DNA from: Anomaloglossus baeobatrachus | Taxonomy: Eukaryota; Chordata; Amphibia; Anura; Aromobatidae | NCBI RefSeq assembly: GCF_048569485.1 | Contig: NC_134354.1 | Span: 330,191,643-330,255,642 of the forward strand | Reading direction: 5' to 3' | DNA length: 64,000 bases | In this document: positions 1 through 10,853 of the stretch, in pieces | How the letters are laid out: each line of letters begins with the position of its first letter | How positions within the stretch are numbered: position 1 is the stretch's first letter | Notes under the pieces: generated by a model | Database searches by the model: none | Seen by the model: the letters and a program-made list of their open reading frames with translations, nothing else | Told to the model about the DNA's origin: nothing | Translations under genes and position numbers: made by a program

Positions 1-310
1 TTGATCCCTAATGTTCTCAAGCCTCTGAGAGACCTTCACAGAACAGCTGTAGTTGTACTGTGAATAAATTACACACAGGTGGTCTCCATTTACTAATTAG
101 GTGACTTCTGGAGGCAATTGGTCACTCAGGATTTTATTTAGGGGTATCAGTCTACAGGAAATTGAATATAAATGCACATCACAATTTTCAGATATATATT
201 TTTAAAATAGTTAGAAAACCATGTATCATTTCCTTTATACTTTAAAAATGGCTGCCACTCGCTACATCCCAATAAAGTACATTTAAGTTTGTGTATGTAT
301 GGAAAAGAAT
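1..310 (+). mobile_element. Tc1-like transposon, 3' terminal fragment
   Basis: This AT-rich stretch matches, from memory, the non-coding 3' part of a common vertebrate Tc1-like element: a TTACACACAGGTGG block, then TTTTATTTAGGGGTATCAG, then TTTTCAGATATATAT and CCCAATAAAGTACATTTAAG. The terminal inverted repeat that should follow is missing, because the copy stops near a MITE insertion at 317. No transposase sequence is visible. The left end is cut by the window edge. Family assignment is recall rather than alignment. Confidence 0.55.
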
Positions 311-316
311 GGCTAA

Positions 317-822
317 GGCTACTTTCACACATCCGGTTTGAGCCGTGCGGCTCAATCCGGCTGTGAAACCTATGCAACAGATGCGGCGAAAACACCGCAT
401 CCTTTGCATAAAGTTTTTACATGCGGCCGGTCCGTTTTTTTCCGGTTGCGGCACGCTACTGAGCATGCGCAGTGGAAGAAACCGCATGCGGCGGCCGGAT
501 GCGGTTTTTTCCGCATCGCGCAGCATCCGGCGTCCATAGGCATGCATTGAAAAATGCGCCGCAGCGGCCGGATGCGGCACGATGCGGGTTTTTTTTCCGG
601 AGCAAAAAATGTTGCAGGCAACGTTCCATCCGGCCGCGGCATTGGCTAAATCTGCCGCATGTGGCAAAAACCAGACCGAACGCAAGCCCATGTGGCACAA
701 TACGGCACTAATGTAAGTATATGCAAAAAAAACGCAACCGGCGGCAAAAAAAAACGGTTGCGGTTTTTCTGCAGAGCGCCGTATTGTGCCGCAGAGCAAA
801 AACCGGATGTGTGAAAGTAGCC
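317..822. mobile_element. Harbinger-like MITE with TAA target duplication
   Basis: The ends are inverted: GGCTACTTTCACACATCCGG at 317 is answered by its complement ending at 822. The element is flanked by TAA at 314-316 and TAA at 823-825. A 3-bp TWA duplication with such TIRs is typical of PIF/Harbinger elements. The interior is CpG-rich and strongly palindromic around GATGCGG motifs. It encodes nothing; open frames on both strands here come from the low stop density of GC-rich foldback DNA. It would need a transposase supplied elsewhere. Confidence 0.8.
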
Positions 823-825
823 TAA

Positions 826-1503
826 AGAAGCCTGATGCATTTTACGAACAAGTCCTGTGGACCAATGTTGAAATAGAACTCTTTGGGCACAATGATCAAA
901 GGTATGTATGGAGAAAAAATGGCACAGAATTTTTAGGAAAAGAACATATCGCCAACTATTAACCATGGGGGTGGATCAATCATGCTTTGAGGATGTGTTG
1001 CAGCCAAAGGCACGGGGAACATTTCATGGGTAGACAACAATGGATTTAAAAAAAATTCAAAAAATTCTTGATGCAAACATAAAACTATCTGTAAAAAAGC
1101 TGAAGTTGAAAAGATGATGGCTTCTACAAATGGATCTTAAACACACGTCAAAATAAACAATAGACTGCCTCAAAAGAGGCAAGTTGAAAGTTTTACAAGA
1201 AGTGCATGCAAGACAACCCAGGAGTCTCACAAAACTAGAAGAGTTTTCCAAGGAAAAATGGATGAAAATCCCTCAAATTGAAAGACTTGGCTGGTTACAA
1301 AAAGTGTTTACAAGCTGTGATACTTGACAAAGGGGGTGTTACTAGGTACTAGCCATGCAGTGTGCCCAAACTTTTGCAGTCTATTTTCTTTTTTTGTTAA
1401 TTTAACTTTATGCCTTTTAGAGATCATTTCATCTTCAACTTGCTTAATTGTTCACAATAACAGTAATTTTGACCAGGGGTGCCCAAACTTTTGCATGCCA
1501 CTG
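826..1503 (+). pseudogene. Tc1-like transposase fossil, C-terminal half plus 3' end
   Basis: Conceptual translation near 840-925 gives FYEQVLWTNVEIELFG and NDQRYVWRK, the region around the first catalytic Asp of Tc1 transposases. The family motif WTDE reads WTNV here, so that Asp is lost. Further 3', lysine-rich text with many stops matches the C-terminal region of the TcMar group. The 3' end GCCCAAACTTTTGCATGCCA followed by CTG and TA at 1504-1505 looks like a true terminus. The 5' half and left TIR are absent. It is a different Tc1 family from the fragment at 1-310. Clearly dead and old. Confidence 0.7.
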
Positions 1504-1572
1504 TACACTATTTTCTGAAACCTTATTACACTTTAAGCCCATAATATGGCATTTATGCTATATACACTACAT

Positions 1573-1920
1573 CAGGGGTTCCCAACCCATTGCTCACGAG
1601 CCACATGTGCCTCGCCTGCTCCTCACATGTCGCCGTCGGTCACCGAGAATGTACAGGGCCGCGGGACCATCTGTTTCTCAGGGTTGGCTGTTATTGGTAG
1701 GCAGAGTGAGGAGCTGATCCAGGGCCCCCAGCCTTTCAATCATAAACTTCAGCGATAGTACAGTTCTGTACTATTGCTGAAGTTTCTGCAGTTGCAGAAT
1801 GACCTTTGATGAGATCACAGTCATGTGACTGACCTAAGGTCCTAACGCTGCACTATGAGAGTCTAGGCCTGCATATATGCACTGTGGAGGACCTGGAGAC
1901 CCCACCTATATTCAAATGTA
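1573..1920. repeat. hAT-type terminus-like fragment and a small hairpin
   Basis: CAGGGGTTCCCAACCC at 1573 resembles the left terminus of vertebrate hAT-type elements, followed by GCTCACGAGCCACATGTG. No matching right end is seen, so it is a fragment. At 1745-1763 and 1766-1784 lie the arms of a near-perfect 19-bp hairpin built on AACTTCAGCGATAGTACAG. The remainder to 1920 shows no gene. Classification is weak. Confidence 0.35.
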
Positions 1921-4106
1921 TGTAGCGCCCCTGAAGCCATCAGGGAGCTACAAGGTTCTGCATCCTCATCAAAATGCAGGGCCTACCCCCTAGGGCCCCG
2001 AAGACCAGTGTCGGTCACACACAAACACTCCAGGAAATCCCAGTTTTCCCCAACAATTCCCCATACAATAGTGTACCGCCCCGTGCTCGGCCGCAGCCGA
2101 GCCGCTCGGATCCGGGCTCGCTGGTGGGTGGCTCAAAGCGTCTTCGGACCTGGGGGCCCTGTGGTCACTCCGATCTGAAAGTAGTTGGTGGTTTAGGGGA
2201 CGTAGGTGTACAGCCGGAGCCGTGTTTGAGTTCGTGACGCCACCCACGGGTTGTGGTAAAGGTGGACACCACCGCTGCGGTTACTGGGCACCCGGGGGAA
2301 GATGTTATGCAGCAAGATGTTAACCTCTCCGTGGGCAGGGGTGGTGGTCCCGGGACCCATTGGGATTTGTTGGGCGGTGCAGGGAGGTGCGCAGCCGGAG
2401 GGCACTGTTATACTTACGATTAGTAACACACACGAGTCTCTGGTAAACCAAGTTGATGGTGGTCGGTGCCCGCAGCCGGCTGCGTTTGGTCCCCCACCCG
2501 GTTGGTGGTCTCTGCCTTTCTCCTGCACTGTGTTGTGTATTTGTGGGCTACCTGCGCTTCAGTGTCGGGAGTCCGCTCCCTGGCTTTGTGGATGTCGGGA
2601 GAGCCCTTTTGCCCGCAGAAGCTGGCCCGTGGGATCTCTCTGCCTGTGCGGTGGCTTTCTATCCCCTCGTTGGGCTGTTGTCTTCAGTTGGGACTTTGGG
2701 TGGGAAAGGAACTATAGTCCAGACCGCAATCAGTTAATTAACTCAGTCCAGTGGCTTCTGGACCTCGTTTCAGGGTCTGAGTACCCCCCTTTGTGCTCCG
2801 GTTTCCGAGTCGGTTCCCCGGGTCGGTACCGGTGGGCCACTACCCTGTCCCGGTCCACCACGGTTCCACTGAGCCGTCTTCCCGGCTCCTGCAGGCTGAG
2901 GCCACCGTATACCTCCTAGTCAAAGGTGCCCGGGCTCCAACCCTGGCACCTGTCAGACTCCTTCACTCCACTCCACTCACTAGACTAGACTAGACTGAAC
3001 GGACGGGTTTCCCGCCTCAGGCCCTCTGAACTCCTTGGTGGCGTGGCCAACCACCTGGCTCTGCCCCCTGGTGTGTCCATCAAGCTCTGAGAGGGATGAC
3101 TAGGGTTTACTGGTTGGCTGGTGACACCTTTTTAGGGGACAGGTGTTGTGCGGGCTTCTACCTGTGACTACCTGGCTAGTCCAGGGCGTCACAATAGTGC
3201 AAAGCTAGGGTCGGACCAATGGATGGCCGCCTAGAGGTGGAGCCAGTCCAGTACACTAGTTGACCAGGTGGGAGGGGCAGATGGTGGACAGTCAGTACAG
3301 AGTAAGAGGAGAATAAAGGTAGACGTGAGGAGACGCACTGACATGGGGTGAACAGTAACCTGGTGCCCAGGAGGGTAGTTGCCGGTGGAGTACGATGGAG
3401 TACTCCTGGAACTACGCACCAACGGGGTACAAGACCCTAGGTCAGGCATAAAGCTCCAGGCAGGCCTGATAACACCTGCACAGTGAGGGGACCATCAAGG
3501 ACCTCGCTGACCCTAAAAATCCGAGACTCAGTAGCAAAGAGAGAGCCGGAGACAGGACCAGAGACTCCAACTCCACGGGGTTCACGCTACCATCATACGG
3601 ACAGCAGTGGAAAAACAACTGGACGGGGACCCCCAGTTGTTCTACGCCACGGGGACCCACTAACCAGAGACAGGTGCAGGGGAAGAAAGTACCAGATTAC
3701 TACACTGGCACTGGAACAAAGGGGACCTGAAAGTGAAACTAGCCAGCCTCGGTGACCAGTTACCACCAGAAAGTGAGTAAAGAACCAGTTGCACTGAACC
3801 CCTTGCGTGGACTACCTTCTTACGACACCTGTAATTACACCTAACCTCTAGGGCCCGGCCCAGCTTGTGGAGGGTCTAACATTCAGGCTGCCATTAACAC
3901 CAGCCCTAGTAGTGGACATTGTGCAGCGGCGGCTCAATCAGCATAGCCGCAACACCACAAGTGGCGGCATGTGTGAACACTAATCTAATAACCTGTAAAT
4001 ATTCTCCTTTACAAAAAGGGCCCAGAGCACGGAACTGGGCAACGGCCACCAAAGTGACATTCCCCAGATATTCACTGCCGAGTACCCCATATCCCTGGGC
4101 GTCACA
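1921..4106 (+). mobile_element. Solo LTR (copy A), split by LTR copy B
   Basis: The copy begins TGTAGCGCCCCTGAAG and ends CCCTGGGCGTCACA, giving TG...CA ends. It is flanked by TGTA at 1917-1920 and TGTA at 4107-4110, a 4-bp target duplication. Without the inserted copy B (2072-3193) it is about 1.06 kb, normal for this clan. The near-palindromic start, GAGTACCCC near the end and a decayed version of the CGTGACGCCACC block (on the minus strand) link it to the two-LTR element at 31781-34469, from which transcription orientation is inferred as plus. No internal region or coding domain remains. Superfamily not assigned. Older than copy B, which it contains. Confidence 0.75.
2072..3193 (-). mobile_element. 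Solo LTR (copy B), nested in copy A
   Basis: It starts TGTACCGCCCC and ends CCAGGGCGTCACA, with a 4-bp duplication ATAG at 2068-2071 and 3194-3197. It carries the clan block TTCGTGACGCCACCC at 2231, read on the plus strand, so by comparison with the two-LTR element it faces the minus strand. Length is 1122 bp. The open frames across it (for example 2302-2919) are chance frames in GC-rich LTR sequence and match no protein family I know. It landed in an already fixed solo LTR. Confidence 0.75.
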
Positions 4107-4309
4107 TGTATGCTTGTCTTTTAGGCACACATACATTTGAACAGTGCAGCAATAGGAATGAGGCAGAAGAGCCTCGCATTGCGACATACCGTCATCACCG
4201 GGGTCGCAGCTGCAGAGAAGAGGAAGAGGATGCTCAGGTAAACGCTCAAGCAGGAGCTGAATAGTACATGTGCAACAATTTTAGATGAAAGGGCTGTGGT
4301 GGGGGAGGA

Positions 4310-5260
4310 GTGGTGTTACTTTACAAGGGACAATATGGGACAGTGGATGGCTTTTATGGGGCAATGAGGGACATTATGGGTGAGTGGGGGACATTATGAA
4401 GCATATTGGGACATTATAGGGTAATGGGGACATTCTAAAACAAACTGGGACATTATGGGGCAATGAGTGACATTATGAAGCGTATTGGGGCATTATGGTG
4501 AAATGGAGGACATTATAGAGTAAATTGAAACATTGTGGGGCAATGAGGAACATTTTGAGCAAATTGGGAGATTTGGGGTAAATGGGGAACATGAGGAAGC
4601 AAATTGGGACCCTATAGGGAATTGGGTGGCATTATAGAGCAAATTGCTACATTTTGGGGGAATGAGAAGCATTATGGAGTAATGGGGACATTATGAGGCA
4701 AATTGACACATTATGGGTCAATGAGGGACATTCTGGGGCAATTTTAACACCATGGAGCAAATTGATTGGGACATTATGGGGCAATGGAGGAAATAATGAA
4801 GCAAATTAGGACATTATGTAGCAATGGTGGAAATTATGAAGCAAATTGGGACATTGTGGAGCAATGGGGACATTATATATTAATGTGGGTCATTATGAGG
4901 CAATTAGGAAGGGGATTGTGAAAGGCGGCATAGTATAATGAGGAGCGGGGCGAATTTATGCAGAGATGTAGTATGGGGGAGATATACTGTAGAAAGGGCA
5001 AGTTTGGGGGACATTATGGAAAGGGGCACTTTGTGGGTCTATTTTTGGAGAGGAGCAGTGTCTAGGGGGATATTTTGTGTAGGAAGCAATTAAGAACCCC
5101 TTCTGTTTCCACTTGTTTCCCCAGACATTATAAAATAAAGGGGGCCAGGATGGGGGACATTATTAAATAAAAGGGGCCAGGATGAGGGACATTATTGGTT
5201 TATAGTGGCAAGTGGGGCATTATTACTGTAGGGGCAATTTAGGGGACATTATTACTGATG
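4310..5260. repeat. Degenerate minisatellite, GGGACATTATGGGGCAA-type unit
   Basis: About 950 bp are built from imperfect copies of a unit of roughly 20-25 bp centred on GGGACATTATGGGG followed by CAATGAG or CAAATTG. Unit length drifts and later copies are more diverged. No coding potential. The core GGGGACATTA also appears, on the other strand, in the array inside the hAT-type element at 7591-9449. Confidence 0.8.
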
Positions 5261-5495
5261 AAATATAAGTTAATTTTGAAGATAGTGTCTTCCATGGGGG
5301 GAACAAAAATTTGACGTAGTGTACAAAGTGGTGAAAAAGTGTGGAATGTGCTCTGGAACGGATTAGCTATAGGTGACTGTGTGTTATTTTCTGTAGAGTC
5401 GCGTCATGGCAGGAAGAAGTGATGGCGGTCAGCGCCAAATGAAGAAGAAAAGCGAAGATGAATAACCAGCTAGACACATCACTGGTAAGATAGTG

Positions 5496-5500
<5 letters not shown>

Positions 5501-5537
<37 letters not shown>

Positions 5538-5552
5538 ACACACACACACACA
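5501..5552. repeat. (CA)n microsatellite
   Basis: An almost pure CA dinucleotide run of 52 bp with one interruption (CAGACA). The flanks belong to an unclassified frog-type repeat with CTGTGTATAATGTCACTG. Confidence 0.95.
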
Positions 5553-5709
5553 CTACTATACACAGAACCCCTGTGTATAATGTCACTGGTGATCACTGTA
5601 TTACCTGTACACTATATACAGAGCTCCTGTGTAAAATGGCACTGATGATAATATTCGTGTTATTAGTATTGTGTTTTTTTATTCATGATCATTATTGTAG
5701 TATTATATG

Positions 5710-6195
5710 TCCCTGTGTGGTAGAAATATGTGGTCTGGTCACGGTGTGGTGATATTTGTCTCTTGTGTGTGGTATTATTTGGTCATTATGTGGTCTGGTC
5801 ATAGTGTCATGTATTTCTCCCTTGTATGTGGTACTATTCAGTTACTACGTGGTCTAATTATGGTGTGGTGGTATTATTCTCTTGTATGTTGTTGTATTCG
5901 ATCACTATGTGTTGGTAATATGTTATCTGGTCATAGTGTTGCGGTATTTCTCCCTTGTATGTGCCTGTATTCGGTCACTACGTGGTGGAAATATGTTTTC
6001 TGGTCATGATGTGTCATTATTTCTCCCTTGTATGTGGCTGAATTTGGTCACTATGTCGTGGTGATATGTTGTCTGGTCATGGTTTGGTGGTATTTCTTCC
6101 TTGTATGTGGTTGTATTCGGTCAACAAGTGGTGGTAATATATTGTCTGGTCAAGATGTAGCGGTATTTCTCCCTTGTATGTGGTATTATTGGTCT
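5710..6195. repeat. Minisatellite of about 74-bp unit
   Basis: Roughly six and a half imperfect tandem copies. Each contains TATTTCTCCCTTGTATGTGG, then TATTCGGTCACTA, then a TATGTTGTCTGGTCA block. Copy boundaries fall near 5870, 5944, 6016, 6091 and 6164, which sets the period at about 73-75 bp. The low-complexity reading frames through it are by-products of the tandem repeat. Confidence 0.85.
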
Positions 6196-6402
6196 TGGTA
6201 TAGTGGATTGTATTGTGTATGGAGCTTACTTTTTCTCTCTGATATCAATATGGGGAAGATTCTTTATTTCCAGTTGTAGTTTCCTGTTTTCTACTGCTAA
6301 ATTGACTTTGACTACGTCTTCATCTCTACAATCTGTCTCTCGACCAACTTTCAAAGTCGAATCTGGCTCTCAAGGTAAAAAAGGTTGGAGCCTTGTTAAA
6401 CC

Positions 6403-6702
6403 TTAAAGGGGTTGTCCATTACTTTAGCGTATATGACCAAGCCTCAGGAAAAGTCATCAATATCAGATCAGTAGACGTCTGCCACTTCTACTGATCAGCT
6501 GTCATCTGTTCCACTGGCATCAAGACAGCTCCATACACTATTTAGTGGTCATTTAAATGAAATACAGCAGAGATGCAATTTAATTGAGCTGATAACAGCT
6601 GATCAGTGGGGATGCCAAGTGCCATACACCCACTGATCTGATGATGATTACCTATTCTAAGGATAACCTATAAGTGTCAATGTAGTAGACAACCCCTTTT
6701 AA
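6403..6702. mobile_element. TTAA-flanked MITE
   Basis: Inverted ends AAAGGGGTTGTCCATTACT and GTAGACAACCCCTTTT lie inside TTAA at 6403-6406 and TTAA at 6699-6702. The interior has ATCAATATCAGATCAG and CTGATCAGCTGT-type blocks that are very common in frog genomes. TTAA specificity points to piggyBac- or Kolobok-type mobilisation; I cannot decide between them. No coding capacity. Confidence 0.75.
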
Positions 6703-6769
6703 AGCCACCTTCACTCATTCTGTATTTAGTCAATATTTTAGATCAGTGTTTGTAAGCCAAATCAAGAAA

Positions 6770-7442
6770 TGTCATGCTTGCCGGGTGTAGCAAGCATGAC
6801 GAGGTGCATTCAGACCTACGTGCATCTGAAACACAACAAAAAACACACGAAAAGGGGAGGTGGGGGCACCAGGGACACAAAAACAATGGGAGGCCCTGGA
6901 ACTAGTGAGGGGTAGGTGGACACCTCCTTAACCTCCTTACTTCACCTGCAACTGTCCTTTCTCTCCTCACCAGTCCCTATATAGTCTCCGCAACTGTCAC
7001 TGAACAGCAAACTGGGACCCTCGGGAGACCCTATAGTAACCCTGACTAGTGAGGTGCAGATGGGGTTCACTAGACCTCACCGCTGCACTAAATACACAAC
7101 AGGGAAGTAAAGACAAACAGGGGTAAAATAAACAAACAAAAGGATATAGCCTGAGCACAGGCACTTGACTTGCAGAACCTTCCTCAAAGGCGGCCAGGAC
7201 ACAAATGACTTTGCATCTTCAGCAGGGAATGCTGGCATACAGCACTATTTAAAGTTCAAGGGTGTGACGACTTAGTAAGTGCAGATGATCACTCAGCATT
7301 GGAAAAGCTGCAATAGCAAAATTGGCACTTAACCACTTCAGTGCCAAGAGAAATTAAACCCATTTAAATGAAGAGAGCCAGATGAGAGGCTCCAGTCCAA
7401 AGGCTGTCACTGGTCTCAACATGCAGGGAGACGATCGTGACA
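6770..7442. mobile_element. Possible solo LTR of a second family
   Basis: The segment begins TGTCATGCTTGCCGGGTG, whose arms TCATGCTTGC and GCAAGCATGA form a hairpin, and ends CGATCGTGACA. It thus has TG...CA ends and is bordered by AGAAA (6765-6769) and AGAAG (7443-7447), a possible 5-bp duplication with one mismatch. Length is 673 bp. No internal region, primer site or coding domain is present. It is unlike the main LTR clan of this window and could be another repeat type. Confidence 0.4.
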
Positions 7443-7590
7443 AGAAGTGGGTGAAAAATGTGGTTGTGGTGCACATGTTTCAATTGTACTTCAATTATAC
7501 TTTTCCTCCGATTGTTCCATTCCTCATTTTGGCTTAAAATGCAGAGGTAAAATACTGATGAAATACTGAATGGGTGAACATGGTCTAAGG

Positions 7591-9449
7591 CAGGGGTCTC
7601 AAACTCGGCTGGGTGTTTGGGCCGCACAGAGGAAACAAATAATTTTGGGGGCCGCATTCTTTGCAGGACAAAGTGACATTTTTATTGGTACCATATATAT
7701 TTTTTTTACACACCTTTGGATCACTGATTTTGAACATTTTTCACTTGTTTATTATAATAAATGTGCACATTCTTTGTTTAAATATATATTAAAAAAAATG
7801 GTAAGATGGTAAAAAAAATGTCATGCCTTATTTTTCTTTTTTTTTATTTTTTTTTTTACATTTTATCCCTTTCTTGTAACTAATAGTGTTACAATTATCA
7901 CCATATAGAAATTTTGGCCAACATCTTTTAGTAATGTTCCCCATCTTGTTGTAATGTGCCCATGCTTGCCACCTTGTAGTATTGTGCCCCATCCTAGTCC
8001 CCATCCTACAGTAATGTGCTCATCCTTGTCCCCATCCTATAGTAATGTCCCCAGCCTTGTCCCCATCTTATCATAATGTGCACATCCTGTAGTAATGTGT
8101 CCAGCCTTGTCCCCATCTTCTAGTAATGTTTCCCATCTTTGTCCCCTTGTAGCAATCTACCTATCCTGTAGCACTGTCCCCATCATATAGTTCTTCCATT
8201 CTATAGTAATGTGCCCATCATACAGTAATGTCCCTATCCTATAGTAATGTGCCAACCTTGTGCCATCCTATAGTACTGTCCCATCCTATAGTAATGTCCC
8301 CATCTTATCATAATGTGCCCATCCTATAGTAATGTGTCCATCCTTGTTCCCATCCTATAGTAATGTCCCCAGCCTTATCCCTATCCTATAGTAATGTTTC
8401 TCATCCTTGTCCCCTTGTAGTAATGTCCCTATCCTGTAGTACTGTGCCCATCCTAGTCCCCATCCTATAGTAATGTCCCCATTCTATAGTAATGTCCCCA
8501 TCCAATAGTATTATGCCCATCCTTGTAATGTCCCCATCCTTTAGTAATGTCCCCAGCCTTGTACCTATTCTATAGTAATGTCCCCATCCAATAGTATTAT
8601 GCCCATCTTTGTAATGTCCCCATCCTTTAGTAATGTCCCCAGCCTTGTCCCTATTCTATAGACATGTGCCCACCTTGTCCCCATCCTGTAGTCATGTGCC
8701 CACCTTGTCCTCATCCTGTAGTCATGTGCCCACCTTGTCCCCATCCTGTAGTCATGTGCCCACCTTGTCCCTTTTCTATCATCATGTGCCCACCTTGTCC
8801 CTAATTATATAGTAATGTCCCCTTGGTGTAGTAATGGGTGGGTGGAGGGCAATGGAGGCGGCAGCGGCTGAAAGGGGGCAGGGGCGCTATAACTTACCGA
8901 TCGCTCCCTTCACCTTCCGCGGACGCCGGAGAGAAGCTGAGGGGGCAGTCTCTGGCCCCAGATCCACAGTGATTGGAGAGATCGGTCACAAGGCTGGTCT
9001 CTCCAATCAGAGCTGCAGGCGGGTGAAACTGCGGTCACGTGAACGCCGCTCAGGCAATCACAGCCTCGATAGGTCCGGGGAGGAGAAACCACCCCTCCTG
9101 GGTACGTCATGGCTCCATGGTATCTTCTCACCTGTCCTGCTCTCCCTCGGCTGCCTCATCGCTCCTTCGTGCAGTCCCCAGGCCCGTGTCCCTGTTCACT
9201 ATCGCGGCCGGTGCAGGGGCCGTAGCCGCTGTCAGTGATTTATGTCAGATGATTGTTTTGCCGGGGCGAGAGCGCAGAGTCCTTGACTCTGAGAGCGCAC
9301 ACCGGCAAAACATTCATCTAACAAAGTGCAGACAGTGGCTGCGGCCCCTGCACCTGCCGCGATAGTTAACAGGGGCACGGGCCTGGGGGCTGCATAAAGC
9401 AGCTTGAGGGGCCGCATGCGGCCCGTGGGCCGCGTGTTTGAGACCCCTG
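7591..9449. mobile_element. Non-autonomous hAT-type element with 8-bp duplication
   Basis: The left end CAGGGGTCTCAAACTCGGC and right end GTGTTTGAGACCCCTG are inverted. An exact 8-bp direct repeat GTCTAAGG flanks them (7583-7590 and 9450-9457). Eight-bp duplications and CAGGGG ends are diagnostic of hAT. The 1.86-kb body holds a T-rich stretch, a 0.9-kb minisatellite and a GC-rich right arm with GGGCCGCATGCGGCCCG-like palindromes. No transposase domain is found, so it must have been moved in trans. The preserved duplication suggests moderate age. Confidence 0.85.
7920..8830. repeat. Minisatellite inside the hAT-type element
   Basis: Dozens of variant copies of CCTATAGTAATGTCCCCAT and CCTTGTCCCCATC alternate with a mixed period of about 20-30 bp. 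The last copies (8650-8780) are more regular, around CATGTGCCCACCTTGTCC. It is wholly internal to the transposon, so either it expanded after insertion or it travels with the family. Confidence 0.8.
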
Positions 9450-9489
9450 GTCTAAGGCTTCATTCTCTCTTGTTCTTATGGAATACTTC

Positions 9490-9715
9490 TTATAAAGGTT
9501 GTCCAGTACTTAAACATTGTTGACCTATTCTTAGGATAGGTAATCAGTGTCTGATCGGCCAGGGTCTGATACCCGGCACCAATCGGCTGCTCTCGGTGCC
9601 TGCGGCAGCAGCAGGTGGTCAGAAATACTCAGTTACGGAGCTGTTTCGTCTTCTGACAGTGACCATGGCTGAGTACTGCACATCCTCCTCCAATTCAGCT
9701 CTTCTTATTTGGATC
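9490..9715. mobile_element. Truncated relative of the TTAA MITE
   Basis: AAAGGTTGTCCAGTACTT followed by TTGACCTATTCTTAGGATAG and GTCTGATACCCGGCACC is the left half of the same frog TTAA-MITE family seen at 6403-6702. The right terminus is missing and the TTAA at its left edge is no longer exact. Confidence 0.55.
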
Positions 9716-9812
9716 TTATCCCAGGTTTAGGACACACAATTGGGCAGCAAACACATCTGGCCAAAACCACTTGTTTTGCTACTAGATATTTGCTGCACCA
9801 ACCTGATTGGCA

Positions 9813-10287
9813 GATAAAAAAAATCCAAGTTCAGCCCACCCCTTCTGATGTAATTCTTGCATCTCCTGCCGCCCGGACGAACACAGGCACCGTCACCTGG
9901 TGTAATCAGGAAGGAAAAAAGGAAAATCTCATCCAGCGCATGGAGAATATAATGGCCGCCACTCAGGATAAATTTCCAGCTTATTTATTCACACTTAGTG
10001 GTAAGAATAAAAGCATATAAAGCATAATAATACACAACTTTAATGTGTGGAAAAAATTGACAGTTGCAATGCGTTTCGGCTGCATATCATACGGCCTTTG
10101 TCAAGTCAAGACAAAGGCTGCGATATGTAGCCGAAACGAGTTGCAACTGTCAATTTTTTCCACAGAATGGAAAGCTTTTTTTCTATGCTTTTTATTGTTA
10201 CCACTAAGTGTGAATAAATAAGCTGGAAATTTATCCTGAGTGGCGGCCATTATATTCTCCATGCGCCAGATGAGATTTTCCTTTTTT
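9813..10287. mobile_element. Fold-back retroposon with 15-bp target duplication and hammerhead-like cores
   Basis: An exact 15-bp direct repeat CCAACCTGATTGGCA (9798-9812 and 10288-10302) flanks a 475-bp insert. After about 95 bp of single-copy sequence, the rest (about 9911-10287) is a long inverted repeat. One arm ends GGCCTTTGTC near 10097, the other begins GACAAAGGCTGC near 10108, with a very short loop. Each arm carries AAAGGC, a stem and GCCGAAAC, resembling the lower half of hammerhead ribozymes found in PLEs and amphibian retrozymes. A duplication this long fits target-primed reverse transcription (LINE, SINE or PLE type) rather than a cut-and-paste transposon. No coding sequence. Family unknown. 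Confidence 0.7.
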
Positions 10288-10302
10288 CCAACCTGATTGG
10301 CA

Positions 10303-10626
10303 ATGACGGTAATGCTTTAACGTCTGTTTACATGAACCAATCAGTTAGTTGTCATTTTAGTTGTCATTTCATAGCCCTTTTTCAGAAGCAGATGCTCTTC
10401 GGATGCACACTGAACAATTTCACGGTGTACACCGGCTTGTTCTCGGCAGCACAGGTTGTGTTTACACAGTACAATGTGCTGCCCAAAATGATGATCTTTT
10501 GTGCATTATATAAGATCATTTCACCGGACAAATGATGGGTTTGCTAGTTTGTCCAGTGATCAGCAGCAGCCTGTTTAGACCTCAAGATTGTCATGATTGA
10601 TCCTAGGAAAACTGAATTTTGCAGTG
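10303..10626. other. No recognised feature
   Basis: About 320 bp of unremarkable sequence between two mobile elements. It shows no open frame with known similarity, no TIR and no tandem structure that I can see. Confidence 0.4.
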
Positions 10627-10629
10627 TTA

Positions 10630-10850
10630 GGCCGGTTTCACACATTCGGCTTTTCGCCGGTTTGCCGGATCCGGAGCTCTCCCATACAGTGACTACAGTA
10701 CAATGACAGCGCAACAAGCGCCGGTCACGTGCTGTCATGTGACCGGCGCATGTGACCCGGAAGTTACAGCGCTGTCACTGTACTGTATTGTCTGTACGGG
10801 AGAGCGCCGGATCCGGCAAACCGGCGAAAAGCCGGATGTGTGAAACCGGC
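10630..10850. mobile_element. Harbinger-like MITE, TTA target duplication
   Basis: GGCCGGTTTCACACATTCGG at 10630 is matched by CCGGATGTGTGAAACCGGC ending at 10850. The inversion continues inward through CCGGTTTGCCGGATCCGG and its complement, so nearly all of the 221 bp can fold. TTA occurs at 10627-10629 and 10851-10853. It shares the TTTCACACATYCGG terminal theme with the MITE at 317-822 and is probably related to it. Confidence 0.85.
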
Positions 10851-10853
10851 TTA

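Noticed and set aside
242-799. 185-codon minus-strand reading frame
   Set aside because: It lies almost wholly in the palindromic GC-rich MITE at 317-822; low stop density explains it.
2302-2919. 205-codon reading frame
   Set aside because: Inside solo LTR copy B; similar chance frames recur in the other LTRs and no protein family is recognised.
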